A DNA stretch of 64,000 nucleotides from Roseovarius arcticus (GCF_006125015.1 NZ_SZZN01000001.1:4030001-4094000), one strand, 5' to 3'; shown: positions 8,484-17,642, numbered from the stretch's first letter. Numbers and translations are program-made. Notes: a model not told the origin generated them from the sequence alone.

Positions 8484-9842
8484 TTATCGATCCATCGGCA
8501 GCGTCACCACTGCCCGCAACCCACCTGCCGCGCGATTTTCAAGCGTGAGTTGGCCGCCATGCGCGACAACGATTGTTCGCGCGATGGAAAGACCAAGTCC
8601 GGCGCCGCCGGTATCTAGGCTGCGGCTGTCGTCGCCGCGCGTGAATGGTTGGAACATGGCATCCAGCCGATCATGCGGAATGCCGGGCCCATTGTCGTTG
8701 ATCGTGATGATCGCCTGCCGCTTGTCTTGCTCCAACGTGACGGTCGCGTCATCGCCATACCGCTTGGCGTTGTCGATCAGGTTGCCAATGGCCCGGCCAA
8801 GGCCGACGCGGCGGCCCGTCACCTGAACATTCTGATCGGTGCTACAGTTTGCACTTCGATCCTTGCAAATCTGTGTAAGTAATGGGCCGAGATCAATCAG
8901 CACCATCTTCTCAGAATCCTGCCCCTCCTTTGCATAGCTGACAAGGCCGTCGGCCATCACAGTCATCTCTTCGAGCGTGCGGACCATAGCATCGCGTTGC
9001 TCCTCGTCATCGAGCATTTCGGCGCGGATGCGCAGGCTGGTCATCGGTGTGCGCAGATCATGGCCCACGGCGGCAAGCATGCGCACACGTTCCTCGTCAA
9101 ACTGCGAGATTTCGGCCTGCATGGCGTTAAATGCCTGCGCAGCCTTGCGCATTTCGCGCGCGCCTTCTTCGGGAACGCGCGCGGTGCGATCACCGCGCCC
9201 GGCAGCTTCTGCGGCGCGGGAAAGCTGTCCCAGCGGCTTGGTTAGGTAGCGTGCCAGAGCGATAGAAACACCAAGAACGCCGAGCAGCGACAACACCAGA
9301 ACGGTGAGAAATGGCCTGCCATCAACCCGGCCGGGCCGCGGGGACACACCGCTGGTCACGACGTTCAGCCATTCTTCCTGTCCGTTTCTTGCGGTTAGCG
9401 GCATCGTAATGGCAATCACGCTATCGGTCCTATAGCGGGCACGACGATCAGGTTCGTTGTCCTGAATAGGACGGGCGATAATAGCAACACTCACATCGTT
9501 GCGGCCCAGCGTTTCGGCAAGGCTCTGGGATATATATTGGGATCTGCTGTCGGTGGCGGTTTCAGTTAGCAACGGGGCATCGTCCACCCGCACACGGGCA
9601 AAGCGGGTAGACGCGTCTCGCGCAATCACCCGCCGCACTTGGGCATCCACGGCTTCCATTGCTGGAATAAGCGCTGCGATCCGCTCAATCTCTCGGTCTT
9701 CGCTGGCCTGCTGGTCAAAACGTTGCTGCTGAAAGTTGAGGACAGCCAGCGCGATGAGGTTTGCGACGATGATCGTGGTCGCCAGCAATAGGACGACGCG
9801 GCCCGCCAAGGCATCGGGAAACAGGCGTTTGAGGCTATTCAT
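8484..9842 (-). CDS. Sensor histidine kinase (EnvZ-like)
   Basis: The 452-residue kinase has TM1 at 13-34, a periplasmic sensor to about 176, TM2 at about 178-200 and HAMP. H261 sits in the H-box AAVGHDLRTPMTSL, followed by the N-box (IGNLIDNAKRYG) and the G-box (GAGLGLSIAR). This arrangement and the GHDLRTP box are those of EnvZ-type partners of OmpR-type regulators. Its start overlaps the upstream regulator stop by 4 bases. The periplasmic stimulus is unknown; the neighbouring EF-hand and efflux genes make divalent cations or envelope damage possible inputs. Confidence 0.88.
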   Translation of the reverse strand: MNSLKRLFPDALAGRVVLLLATTIIVANLIALAVLNFQQQRFDQQASEDREIERIAALIPAMEAVDAQVRRVIARDASTRFARVRVDDAPLLTETATDSRSQYISQSLAETLGRNDVSVAIIARPIQDNEPDRRARYRTDSVIAITMPLTARNGQEEWLNVVTSGVSPRPGRVDGRPFLTVLVLSLLGVLGVSIALARYLTKPLGQLSRAAEAAGRGDRTARVPEEGAREMRKAAQAFNAMQAEISQFDEERVRMLAAVGHDLRTPMTSLRIRAEMLDDEEQRDAMVRTLEEMTVMADGLVSYAKEGQDSEKMVLIDLGPLLTQICKDRSANCSTDQNVQVTGRRVGLGRAIGNLIDNAKRYGDDATVTLEQDKRQAIITINDNGPGIPHDRLDAMFQPFTRGDDSRSLDTGGAGLGLSIARTIVVAHGGQLTLENRAAGGLRAVVTLPMDR

Positions 9843-10561
9843 CGACTCGCCTCTGCCACGTCTGCCACCAACCTATAGCCGCCGCCCCATTCGGTCACGA
9901 GGATCTGAGGGCTCTTCGGGTCAGTTTCGATTTTGCGGCGCAAGCGGCTGATTTGGTTGTCGATGGCGCGGTCATAGGCCTTTGCCTCGCGCCCGGCGGT
10001 CAGGTCAAGCAAGGTCGACCTGCTGAGCACGGTGCGCGGTTGATCAAGGAAAATACCCAAAAGGCGATTCTCGGCGGTGGTCAGTTCGACGACGCTGCCA
10101 TTATCGTGCAGCAGCTTCAACGCGTCCGGGTCATGAACCCAGCCCGCAAACATTCGCCGCCCGCTGGGCGGTGCAGCTATTTCGGGCGGCGCGCGGCGCA
10201 GGATCGCGCGAACCCTTGCTAGCAACTCGCGCGGGTTAAAGGGTTTGACGAGATAGTCGTCTGCCCCAAGCTCTAGCCCGACAATGCGGTCCGTCTCGTC
10301 GGTCATGGCCGTCAGCAACAGCACGGGCGGCCCGTCATGGGCCACGAGCCAACGGCACAGGCTTAACCCGTCCTCACCTGGCATCATTATGTCGAGCACG
10401 ACTAGATGTATGGACGCCTCAGCCAGAACCTCGCGCGCCTCGGCCGCATGCGCGGCAAGCCGCGTCCGAAAGCCCTGCTTGCGCAGGTATTGGCCAAGTG
10501 GCTCGCGAATGTCGCGGGCATCATCGACGATAAGGATCTGGGGCGCGATCGGGTCTGTCAT
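9839..10561 (-). CDS. OmpR-type response regulator
   Basis: The 240-residue regulator carries receiver D57 in LVVLDIMMPGEDG, the KPFNPRE loop and an OmpR/PhoB winged helix (LTTAENRLLGIFLDQPRTVLSRSTLL, then DRAIDNQISRLRRKIE). ATG 10561 (MTDPIAPQIL) fits the family start. It is divergent from the EF-hand gene. The 240 bases between contain phased repeats of the kind OmpR-family dimers bind, so it probably controls its own operon and the EF-hand/b561/RND genes. Confidence 0.9.
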   Translation of the reverse strand: MTDPIAPQILIVDDARDIREPLGQYLRKQGFRTRLAAHAAEAREVLAEASIHLVVLDIMMPGEDGLSLCRWLVAHDGPPVLLLTAMTDETDRIVGLELGADDYLVKPFNPRELLARVRAILRRAPPEIAAPPSGRRMFAGWVHDPDALKLLHDNGSVVELTTAENRLLGIFLDQPRTVLSRSTLLDLTAGREAKAYDRAIDNQISRLRRKIETDPKSPQILVTEWGGGYRLVADVAEASR

Positions 10562-10658
10562 GGCGTCTCTCCTCAAGGCGTCTTGCGCCTCAGCTTTACG
10601 TAATAGCGCCTTCTTTCCCTAGAAAATCAACTAACTGACAGCCTGTTTCGTACTTCAA

Positions 10659-10727
10659 TTGTCGCAAGGTGTATCAGGTCGCGCCCTTGCGACAAACAGC
10701 GACAAAGCGGCATTGGCGCTGACAAAC
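10659..10727. promoter_or_regulatory. Inverted repeat plus helically phased GACAAA direct repeats (probable response-regulator site)
   Basis: TTGTCGCAAGG at 10659-10669 is mirrored exactly by CCTTGCGACAA at 10685-10695, with a 15-base spacer. GACAAA then recurs at 10691, 10701 and 10721, that is one and then two helical turns apart. OmpR-family regulators bind head-to-tail half sites spaced 10-11 bases. The site sits between the regulator gene and the divergent EF-hand gene. Assigning it to that regulator is inference. Confidence 0.65.
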
Positions 10728-10801
10728 CTTTCGACGCAATAACCCCTAAGTGATGTTCACCGAGGCGACAGATGCCTCATTGAAACCCGAAAGGAAACGA
10801 C

Positions 10802-11317
10802 ATGATGAACTCCAAACTTCTTCCCGGCAGCTTTATCGCCGTAGCGGCCCTCTTGTCGGGCCTGACCGTCGCCACCGCGCAGTCTGCGAGTGAAACGGCA
10901 CCTGTTCAGGCAGAAACATCCGTGCAAGCGCCTGACGCCACTCGTGCCAACTTTCGTAAGGGACACGGGGATCGCGGCGGTCACGGAATGATGCGCCAGA
11001 TCATGAAAAAGGTCGACGCCAATGGTGATCGCGCCGTGACGCAAGAGGAGATCGACACGTTCCGCGCAGCGACTGTGGCAAATGCAGACGCGTCGGGCGA
11101 CGGCGACATCTCGCTGGATGAGTTCGAGACAATCTACGTCGAACTGACGCGCGACCGTATGGTTGATGCCTTCCAGAAACTGGATGAGGACGGCGACGGC
11201 GTGGTGACACAGGCCGAAATGGACGCAAAGTTCGGAAATGTGGTTGACCGGATGGACCGCAATGACGACGGCAAGCTGGACCGCGCAGATCGCAAGGGCC
11301 ACGGCCGCAAAGGTTAA
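10802..11317 (+). CDS. Exported EF-hand calcium-binding protein
   Basis: The 171-residue protein has a signal peptide (LLPGSFIAVAALLSGLTVATAQS). Four EF-hand-type loops follow: DANGDRAVTQEE, DASGDGDISLDE, DEDGDGVVTQAE and DRNDDGKLDRAD. All have Asp at positions 1, 3 and 5 or close substitutes and an acidic residue at or near position 12, so periplasmic calcium binding is likely. A His/Gly/Arg-rich linker (KGHGDRGGHGMM) precedes them and could bind other metals. It is the first gene after the divergent two-component system. A strong hairpin after its stop suggests higher expression of this gene than of those that follow. Confidence 0.88.
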   Translation: MMNSKLLPGSFIAVAALLSGLTVATAQSASETAPVQAETSVQAPDATRANFRKGHGDRGGHGMMRQIMKKVDANGDRAVTQEEIDTFRAATVANADASGDGDISLDEFETIYVELTRDRMVDAFQKLDEDGDGVVTQAEMDAKFGNVVDRMDRNDDGKLDRADRKGHGRKG

Positions 11318-11351
11318 GGGCGCAGAGGCGACCTAATACCTTCAATAGGGC

Positions 11352-11379
11352 GCGGCGGGGGCACACTAGCCCCCGCCGC
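11352..11379 (+). terminator. Perfect 11-bp hairpin between EF-hand and cytochrome b561 genes
   Basis: GCGGCGGGGGC at 11352-11362 pairs exactly with GCCCCCGCCGC at 11369-11379 around a 6-base loop. There is no U-run. It lies 34 bases after the EF-hand stop and probably terminates most transcripts or protects the upstream mRNA, with some read-through. Confidence 0.65.
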
Positions 11380-11456
11380 ATCCACAACGAAAGAAGATGG
11401 GGACGGCTACAAGAGCGCAATTCAAGCGGGCGGTCGCATCAACGTGGAGACGGCAA

Positions 11457-12023
11457 ATGGAACAAACGATAGATACAGCGCCCCTCCGCGATGGCCCTAC
11501 GACATACGGACTGGTTTCGCGGCTCAATCATTGGGTAATAGCGGCGGCGATGATCGGGATGCTCATCTCAGGCCTGATTATGGCCTATGGGCCGTTCGAG
11601 CGCGAGACTGTGGCGGTCATTTGGGACTGGCACAAACCAATCGGCGTGCTGGTTCTTGGCTATGGTCTCTGGCGTGTTGGCTGGCGTGTTGCCCAGGGAT
11701 TTCCCACGAGTGCGTCGCTTGTTTCACGTCTGCAGGAGGCCTTGTCCAAAATAACCCATTGGGCTTTGCTCGCCGCAGTGCTTGCTATGCCACTCTCTGG
11801 ACTGGCGATGTCGATATATGGTGGTCACGATGTCGGCGTATTTGGGCTGGTCATTCCCGGGCAGGACAAGATCGAATGGGTCACCAATGCTGCAGGATTT
11901 GTGCATCAATACGCTGCCTTTGCGTTAATCGGCCTGCTGATCCTTCATATCGGAGGCGCGTTAAAACATCATTTTATCGACCGCGACACAACATTGCGCC
12001 GCATGGTCAAACGATCAGCGTAA
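11457..12023 (+). CDS. Cytochrome b561 family membrane protein
   Basis: The 188-residue protein has four membrane helices and the b561-family landmarks. These are YGLVSRLNHWVIAAAM at the N-terminus, WDWHKPIGVLVLGYGLWR in helix 2, KITHWALLAAVLAMPLSG in helix 3 and FVHQYAAFALIGLLILHIGGALKHHFIDRD at the end, which supply histidine ligands for two b hemes. Such proteins pass quinol electrons to periplasmic partners. ATG 11457 is preferred over a longer form because it gives the usual short N-terminus. Partners could include the RND genes just downstream by co-transcription only, or the exported redox proteins nearby. Confidence 0.88.
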   Translation: MEQTIDTAPLRDGPTTYGLVSRLNHWVIAAAMIGMLISGLIMAYGPFERETVAVIWDWHKPIGVLVLGYGLWRVGWRVAQGFPTSASLVSRLQEALSKITHWALLAAVLAMPLSGLAMSIYGGHDVGVFGLVIPGQDKIEWVTNAAGFVHQYAAFALIGLLILHIGGALKHHFIDRDTTLRRMVKRSA

Positions 12024-12084
12024 GATTACTGGGTGTCCAATAGACGCCGCTACAACTACGTGGAACAGCTTAAGGGATAACCAG

Positions 12085-13320
12085 ATGCGCAAGATCATCA
12101 CATTGAGTGTCGCAGCGCTGATACTTGCGGGGTCGTATTTCATCGCGTTTGGTGTTCCGGCATCTCTTGGGGTCGTCTTCGGCATTGAGGCTGATGGAGG
12201 CAAAGAGCCGGGCGCGACCGCTGGCGGACCTAAGTCGGGCGGTCGGGCTGGGAATCCGACTGCGGGCAAAGCGACGATTGTGGTGTTGGCCCCGCTGGAA
12301 ATGCAGCCCTATGCTGATATCCTGCGCGCGGTTGGCAGTGCCGCTGCGTTGCACAGTGCCGAAGTGATCGCAGACGTTTCAGGTGAGGTGACTGAGATCA
12401 ACCTTTCTTCTAACCGGCAGGTTTCGGCTGGTGAGATGTTAGTCCAGCTAGATGCACGAACCGAAGTGCTCAACCGCGAGATCGCACAGGCCGAACTTGA
12501 TCAGGCCCGCGACACCGTTGAGCGGTACGAGCGTTTGCAGGGGACCGGCAATTCCACCGTAACTGCCGTGGCATTGTCAGAGGCAAAAGTGGCCGAGCGG
12601 CTGGCAGAAGCGAATGTAGGACTGGCCGACGCCGCGCTGGATGACAGGACAATCAGGGCACCAATTTCGGGCAAATTGAATTTGAGCGATGTGGAGGTTG
12701 GCGACCGCCTGTCTGTCGGCAGCGTGGTCGTTACCATCGACGATTCCGAGGCGTTGCTGATTGAATTCGAATTGCCGGAACGGTCCATCGGGTTACTGTC
12801 GAAGGAGCAAACCATCCTTGCAAGCACGCCTACATTTACAGGGCAGATTTTCGAGGGGGGAATTGTATCTTTTGATAGCCGCATCGACAGCGTGACGCGC
12901 AGCGTGACAGTCAAGGCGCGTATCGAGAACCCTGATGCCCTGCTGTGGCCGGGTATGACATTTGCCGTTCGTATCATCCATGAAAGCGATCCGCTGGCAG
13001 TACTGCCCTCTACCGCAATCACCTGGTCGCGCAGCGGATCAAGCGTCTGGATCGATGAGGACGGCGTGGCCAAACAGGTCCCTGCGACGATCCTGTTTCG
13101 CCGTAATGATCAGGTGTGGATCAACGCGGATATCGCCGTCGGCACGTTGGTCGTGACGGAAGGCGCGCAGAAATTGCGCGCCGGATCACGCATCACGGCC
13201 GCGAACGCCCCGGCGAGCGCGCCAAATGCCCAAGAGCCCGGTGCGGAGCCCAGCGGCGTGACGCCAGAAGTCGGACAAGCCGAGCCGAAACCTTCATCCG
13301 CGACTGAGGAGCCGACATGA
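12085..13320 (+). CDS. RND efflux periplasmic adaptor (membrane fusion protein)
   Basis: The 411-residue adaptor has an N-terminal anchor or signal segment (IITLSVAALILAGSYFIAF). A lipoyl half-motif follows (SAEVIADVSGEVTEINLSSNRQVSAGEMLVQLD), then a short hairpin (EIAQAELDQARDTVERYERLQ), the second lipoyl half (DRTIRAPISGKLNLSDVEVGDRLSVG) and beta-barrel domains (RIENPDALLWPGMTFAVRI). The C-terminus is an Ala/Pro/Glu-rich tail. It links an inner-membrane RND pump to an outer-membrane channel. Its stop overlaps the start of the pump gene by 4 bases. No outer-membrane channel gene is visible in the window. Confidence 0.92.
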   Translation: MRKIITLSVAALILAGSYFIAFGVPASLGVVFGIEADGGKEPGATAGGPKSGGRAGNPTAGKATIVVLAPLEMQPYADILRAVGSAAALHSAEVIADVSGEVTEINLSSNRQVSAGEMLVQLDARTEVLNREIAQAELDQARDTVERYERLQGTGNSTVTAVALSEAKVAERLAEANVGLADAALDDRTIRAPISGKLNLSDVEVGDRLSVGSVVVTIDDSEALLIEFELPERSIGLLSKEQTILASTPTFTGQIFEGGIVSFDSRIDSVTRSVTVKARIENPDALLWPGMTFAVRIIHESDPLAVLPSTAITWSRSGSSVWIDEDGVAKQVPATILFRRNDQVWINADIAVGTLVVTEGAQKLRAGSRITAANAPASAPNAQEPGAEPSGVTPEVGQAEPKPSSATEEPT

Positions 13321-16300
13321 GCACCTCTGCACCTCAGGGCCGCAAATCTGGCATTGCCAACCTCTTTGTCGCGCGCCCGTTGTTCGGCATTGTCATCAAC
13401 CTGCTGATCCTGATCGCGGGCCTCGCCGCGCTTGCGTCGGTCGACGTGCGCGAAATGCCGGATGTAGACCAGCCAGTCCTTTCGATCCGCACCACTTACG
13501 AAGGCGCCGTCCCGGCAACCGTCGACCAACAAGTCACGCAGGTACTGGAGGACGCGCTGAGTGCCCTTGAGGGGCTGTCATATATCGAGTCGAGTTCCAC
13601 AACTGGCTCAAGCCGCATCACCATCGACCTGTCCGAAGGCACCGATGTCAACATTGCCGCCAATGAGGCGCGTGAAATCGTGTCCGCGACGCTGCGCGAA
13701 CTTCCCGATGATATTGACGACCCGGTCGTAACAAAAAGCGACAGCAACGCCGATGCCATCATTCGGCTGGCCATACTGGGTGATGCCACCTTTGACGAAA
13801 TGACACAGCTGGCTGAGGGTGTGGTTTATGACCGCCTGTCACTTATCGACGGTATCGCCGAGGTCACGGTGCGCGGCAACCGGGCCAATGAGTTTCGTGT
13901 CACGCTCGACATGCCATCGCTGCTCAGCCGCGGATTGACAATATTTGACGTCTCGGACGCATTGACGGCCCTGCGCGATGACACTCCGCTAGGTGAACTG
14001 GAATCATCGTCGCAGACCTTGGCGCTGCGGGTGGGCAATGCAGAGGTGACTGCTGATAGCGTTGGCCAGATTCCCGTCAATGCTACAACCCGCGTGTCCG
14101 ATGTGGCCCTCGTGCAGGTCGTCCCGGAGGACAGGGATGTCTTTGCCCGCGTCAATGGCCAGCCAGCTATTGGGCTGGATATCAGTCGCCAGTCGGTCGG
14201 CAACACGCTGGATATCTCAAAGGCTGTCCGCATTGCCGTCGAAGACCTGCGTGCAGAGTTGCCCGCTGGCGTGGATATCATCATCACCTCGGACGACGGC
14301 GTATTCATCGAAGGGTCAATCGACGAGGTGGTCAAATCCATCGGTCTGGCCACGGTGATCGTCATCGCGGTGATCTTTGCCTTCCTGCGCTCGCCGCGCG
14401 CGACGCTGATCCCCGCGGTCACCATCCCCGTGGCGCTGATTGGCACTATTGCGGCGATTTGGCTAACTGGATTCTCCGTCAACACCATCAGCCTGCTGGC
14501 ACTGGTGTTGGCCACAGGTATGGTTGTCGACGACGCCATTGTCGTGATCGAGAATATCGTGCGCAAGCGTAAGGAGGGCATGGGGGCGTTTGCCGCCGCT
14601 GCCGCCGGTACGAACGAGGTTTTCTTTGCCGTCATTTCCACCACTGCGACGTTGGCTGCCGTTTTCATTCCAATTTCGTTTCTGCCGGGGCAGGCCGGCG
14701 GCGTATTCAGCGAGTTTGGATTTGTTCTGGCATTTGCCGTTACCTTGTCGTCGATCACAGCGCTGACACTGGCACCGGTGCTTGCCGCGTTTCTTGATCC
14801 CGGCAAACCTGACGCCAAAAGTTCGGCGCCAGACAAGCAAGGGGCCTTCGCGCGGGGTTTTGACACGATCATGGACCGGGCAATCCGCGCGCCAGTGATT
14901 GTGCTGGCGGTCGCGATCGGCTTTGCGCTTATTGCGGCGGGCGGTGCTGCGACGCTTTCCTCTAGCATTACACCGGATGAGGATCGGGGATTCTTTCTGA
15001 TCCAAGCGCGAGGCGCGTCCGATACCACCGTTGAGTATCTGGAAACGCAGATCAAGCAGGTAGAGGACATCCTGACGCCTTACCGCGAAGATGGCGACAT
15101 CGACGCCGTCCAAAGCATTATCGGCGTTGGCGGCGGCACCAGCGCCTTTATCATCGTGCGGTTGCCCGACTGGGCAGAGCGGGACCGCAGCCAGCAAGAG
15201 ATCATCGCAGATGTCAGCCGCCTGCTGACAGATGTGCCTGGCGTTCAGGTTAATGCCCGCTCGACGAACAGTCTTAACATCCGGGGCGCGGGACGTGGTC
15301 TGCAATTTGCGGTCACCGGCACCGATGTCGCGGCAATGACTGATGCGGCTGACAGTCTGGTGGCAGCGATGGCTGCCGATAGCGCATTCATCAATCCGCA
15401 GCTTTCTAACGACAGCGTGCAGGCACAATACGAACTGCGGGTGGACCCGGACATGGCGCGCGCATTCGGCCTGACTGAGGCCGAAATTGCCCGGACAGTG
15501 AGCGCCATGGTCCAAGGCAATGTCGCTGTCACCGTGTTTGAAAATGACACCGAAACAGAGGTTAACGTGGTGCCGGGCGGACCCCCGATCAACGATCCCT
15601 CCGATCTGGAGTCTATCTTTCTGCGCTTGCCTGATGGTGCCTATATCCCGCTCTCTGCTGCAGCGACGCTGGAGCCGGTGGTCAGCCAGTCAGAGATTGA
15701 GCGTCAGGGCGGATCACTGGCCGTGTCGGTTCAAGCCAACCTTGGGACGGGGGTCGATTTGGGTACTGCGATGACGCAGCTAACGGCGATTGCCGCAGAC
15801 GCGCTGCCAGACGGTATGGGTATCATCTTTACCGGTGAGGCTGCGACCCTGACCGACGGCCAGACGGCCATGTACATGGTGTTCGGTGTGGCTCTCATGG
15901 TTGTCTTTCTAGTGCTGGCCGCCCAGTTCGAAAGCATTGCCAGCGCGGTCGTCATTATGCTGACGGTTCCATTTGGCCTCGCCGCAGCGCTTCTAGCGAT
16001 TTCACTGACGGGGGGATCGCTGAATTACTACAGCCAGATCGGACTGGTCATGCTAATTGGCGTCATGGCCAAGAACGGCATCCTGATTGTTGAATTTGCA
16101 AACCAGTTGCGAGAGGCCGGACAGGACATCGACAGTGCCATCCGCGACGCATTGCGCCTGCGCATCCGGCCCGTGATGATGACAATGGTGTCGACCGTAT
16201 TTGGCGGCTTGCCCCTTATACTGACGTCCGGCGCAGGGGCCGAGGCGCGTATTGCCGTCGGATGGGTAATTGTCGGCGGCCTTGGATTTGCCACCGTGTT

Positions 16301-16451
16301 CACTCTGTTTTTGACGCCGGTCTTCTACCGCTGGATTGCAGTATGGGGCGCGGCGCCGGGCATGGCGTCCAAGCGATTGAACAGTGAAAACGCCGCAGCG
16401 CTGGTTCTGTCCGAGAAGCCGTCGTCGCTGCCGCCGACCGCGATATCTTAG
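13317..16451 (+). CDS. RND efflux pump inner-membrane permease (HAE1/AcrB type)
   Basis: At 1044 residues it has the usual RND length, with TM1 near 22-44, two large periplasmic loops and two six-helix bundles. TM4 carries the proton-relay aspartate pair in VLATGMVVDDAIVVIENI. The family signatures DEDRGFFLIQARGA and GVMAKNGILIVEFANQLRE are present. Proton-driven export of hydrophobic compounds is the family role; substrates cannot be read from sequence. It is translationally coupled to the adaptor, and the pair lies downstream of a two-component system with its likely operator. Confidence 0.94.
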   Translation: MSTSAPQGRKSGIANLFVARPLFGIVINLLILIAGLAALASVDVREMPDVDQPVLSIRTTYEGAVPATVDQQVTQVLEDALSALEGLSYIESSSTTGSSRITIDLSEGTDVNIAANEAREIVSATLRELPDDIDDPVVTKSDSNADAIIRLAILGDATFDEMTQLAEGVVYDRLSLIDGIAEVTVRGNRANEFRVTLDMPSLLSRGLTIFDVSDALTALRDDTPLGELESSSQTLALRVGNAEVTADSVGQIPVNATTRVSDVALVQVVPEDRDVFARVNGQPAIGLDISRQSVGNTLDISKAVRIAVEDLRAELPAGVDIIITSDDGVFIEGSIDEVVKSIGLATVIVIAVIFAFLRSPRATLIPAVTIPVALIGTIAAIWLTGFSVNTISLLALVLATGMVVDDAIVVIENIVRKRKEGMGAFAAAAAGTNEVFFAVISTTATLAAVFIPISFLPGQAGGVFSEFGFVLAFAVTLSSITALTLAPVLAAFLDPGKPDAKSSAPDKQGAFARGFDTIMDRAIRAPVIVLAVAIGFALIAAGGAATLSSSITPDEDRGFFLIQARGASDTTVEYLETQIKQVEDILTPYREDGDIDAVQSIIGVGGGTSAFIIVRLPDWAERDRSQQEIIADVSRLLTDVPGVQVNARSTNSLNIRGAGRGLQFAVTGTDVAAMTDAADSLVAAMAADSAFINPQLSNDSVQAQYELRVDPDMARAFGLTEAEIARTVSAMVQGNVAVTVFENDTETEVNVVPGGPPINDPSDLESIFLRLPDGAYIPLSAAATLEPVVSQSEIERQGGSLAVSVQANLGTGVDLGTAMTQLTAIAADALPDGMGIIFTGEAATLTDGQTAMYMVFGVALMVVFLVLAAQFESIASAVVIMLTVPFGLAAALLAISLTGGSLNYYSQIGLVMLIGVMAKNGILIVEFANQLREAGQDIDSAIRDALRLRIRPVMMTMVSTVFGGLPLILTSGAGAEARIAVGWVIVGGLGFATVFTLFLTPVFYRWIAVWGAAPGMASKRLNSENAAALVLSEKPSSLPPTAIS

Positions 16452-16735
16452 TGAGAATATCGTTAACGCATGTATCTAATCAGAACGCGCATCTTGTCAT
16501 TGCCATAGACGAGCACACTTTTTACGCGCATAATTTAATGGTTGGATCGATCCTAGGGCGTACCAAACTCGCAATTTGGTCTCTTACAGTATGGCTGACG
16601 CTTCGGGTTAGACTACAATTCCTGGATGCGTAAGCGCAGAACATATCTACCATTCGGATGACTTGAACGCGGCCTGCGATGCATCTGCCCAATGGCCAAA
16701 ACGTTGAACAAACTGATCAGCAGAGGAACAATTCC
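16452..16735. other. Intergenic stretch after the RND genes
   Basis: These 284 bases are more AT-rich than neighbouring genes. I see no strong terminator hairpin and no convincing reading frame. The promoter of the following exported-protein gene presumably lies in the last 100 bases. Confidence 0.4.
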
Positions 16736-17350
16736 ATGATTACCAAGGTAATGCTCGCCGCCGCTCTATCTTTGACAGGCGCAACCCTTGCTCAGGCACA
16801 AGATGCCGATATGAGCTTTTTCATCACTAGCGCAAATCCCGGCAGCGGGGCTGATTTGGGTGGCTTGGCAGGTGCTGATGCTTATTGCAGCTCCCTTGCT
16901 GAGGCCGCAGGGGTGACCGGAAAAACCTGGGCCGCATATCTGTCATCCAGCGCTGAAAACGCTCGCGACCGGATCGGAGAAGGCCCTTGGATGAACGCCA
17001 ATGGCATCACTGTCGCAAAAAGCGTTGATGATCTTCATAGTGAAAACAATAACCTCACTAAGGAAACATCAGTTTCTGAAACAGGTGAAGTCATCAACGG
17101 TCGCGGCGACACGCCGAACCGGCATGACATTCTGACTGGATCTAACCTTGACGGAATGCTCGAAGGCAACGCCTGCGAGGACTGGACGACAAGCGGAGAA
17201 GGCTCAGCGATGGTCGGCCACCACGACCGCACCGGTGGCGGCGATAACCCAACCGCATGGAACTCTGCGCACCCCTCGCGCGGATGCGGGATGGAGGCGC
17301 TGCAAGGCACGGGCGGCGAGGGCCTCTTTTACTGCTTCGCAACAGACTAA
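16736..17350 (+). CDS. Secreted lectin-like / endostatin-fold hypothetical protein
   Basis: The 204-residue protein starts at ATG 16736 with a clear signal peptide ending near AQAQDADM. The mature part, FFITSANPGSGADLGGLAGADAYCSSLAEAAG, then TWAAYLSSSAENARDRIGEGPWMNANG and a Cys-containing tail (ACEDWTT, SRGCGMEAL, LFYCFATD), matches exported proteins with a C-type-lectin or endostatin-like fold. Their function is unknown. It is followed by its own terminator, so it is likely monocistronic. Ligand binding is conjecture. Confidence 0.72.
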   Translation: MITKVMLAAALSLTGATLAQAQDADMSFFITSANPGSGADLGGLAGADAYCSSLAEAAGVTGKTWAAYLSSSAENARDRIGEGPWMNANGITVAKSVDDLHSENNNLTKETSVSETGEVINGRGDTPNRHDILTGSNLDGMLEGNACEDWTTSGEGSAMVGHHDRTGGGDNPTAWNSAHPSRGCGMEALQGTGGEGLFYCFATD

Positions 17351-17372
17351 AAAGTCATATCTGAATGACAGG

Positions 17373-17401
17373 ACGGGCGCATAGAGGTGTGCCCGTTTTT
17401 T
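17373..17401 (+). terminator. Rho-independent terminator
   Basis: ACGGGCGCA at 17373-17381 pairs with TGTGCCCGT at 17388-17396, with one mismatch and a 6-base loop, followed by a T run to 17401. It ends the lectin-like gene transcript. Confidence 0.85.
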
Positions 17402-17471
17402 CGTAGCTAGGCAGTATGTCAGGACTTGGAGCCGTTATGGGTGTCCCGCCACTGCCGCCGCTTCACGTAAA

Positions 17472-17542
17472 GGGCGGCGTTGCGAGAACGAGATGGGTGA
17501 TTGTCGCATTGACGCCATAGTACCCATTGCTGGACGCCGCCC
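17472..17542. repeat. Nested inverted repeats, possible structured RNA
   Basis: GGGCGGCGT at 17472-17480 is matched exactly by ACGCCGCCC at 17534-17542. Inside, ATGGGT at 17493-17498 is matched by ACCCAT at 17522-17527. The two stems are collinear and could form a long hairpin with an asymmetric internal loop. The element lies in the non-coding gap between two convergent genes. Confidence 0.45.
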
Positions 17543-17642
17543 ACAGTATGACCGGGTCGACAAAAGTCTCGCCCATCGCGCAGGCGGAATCCCCTATTTC
17601 GCGTTTTGGCAAAACCGAGAGGCGTCCACCTTAGGCGCGCAG

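Noticed and set aside
13826..15070. Long reverse frame inside the RND permease
   Set aside because: Low-complexity Ser/Thr/Ala product typical of antisense of a high-GC gene; the forward RND gene is unambiguous.
16451..16633. 60-codon frame after the RND genes
   Set aside because: Non-ATG start, no ribosome site and no domain.
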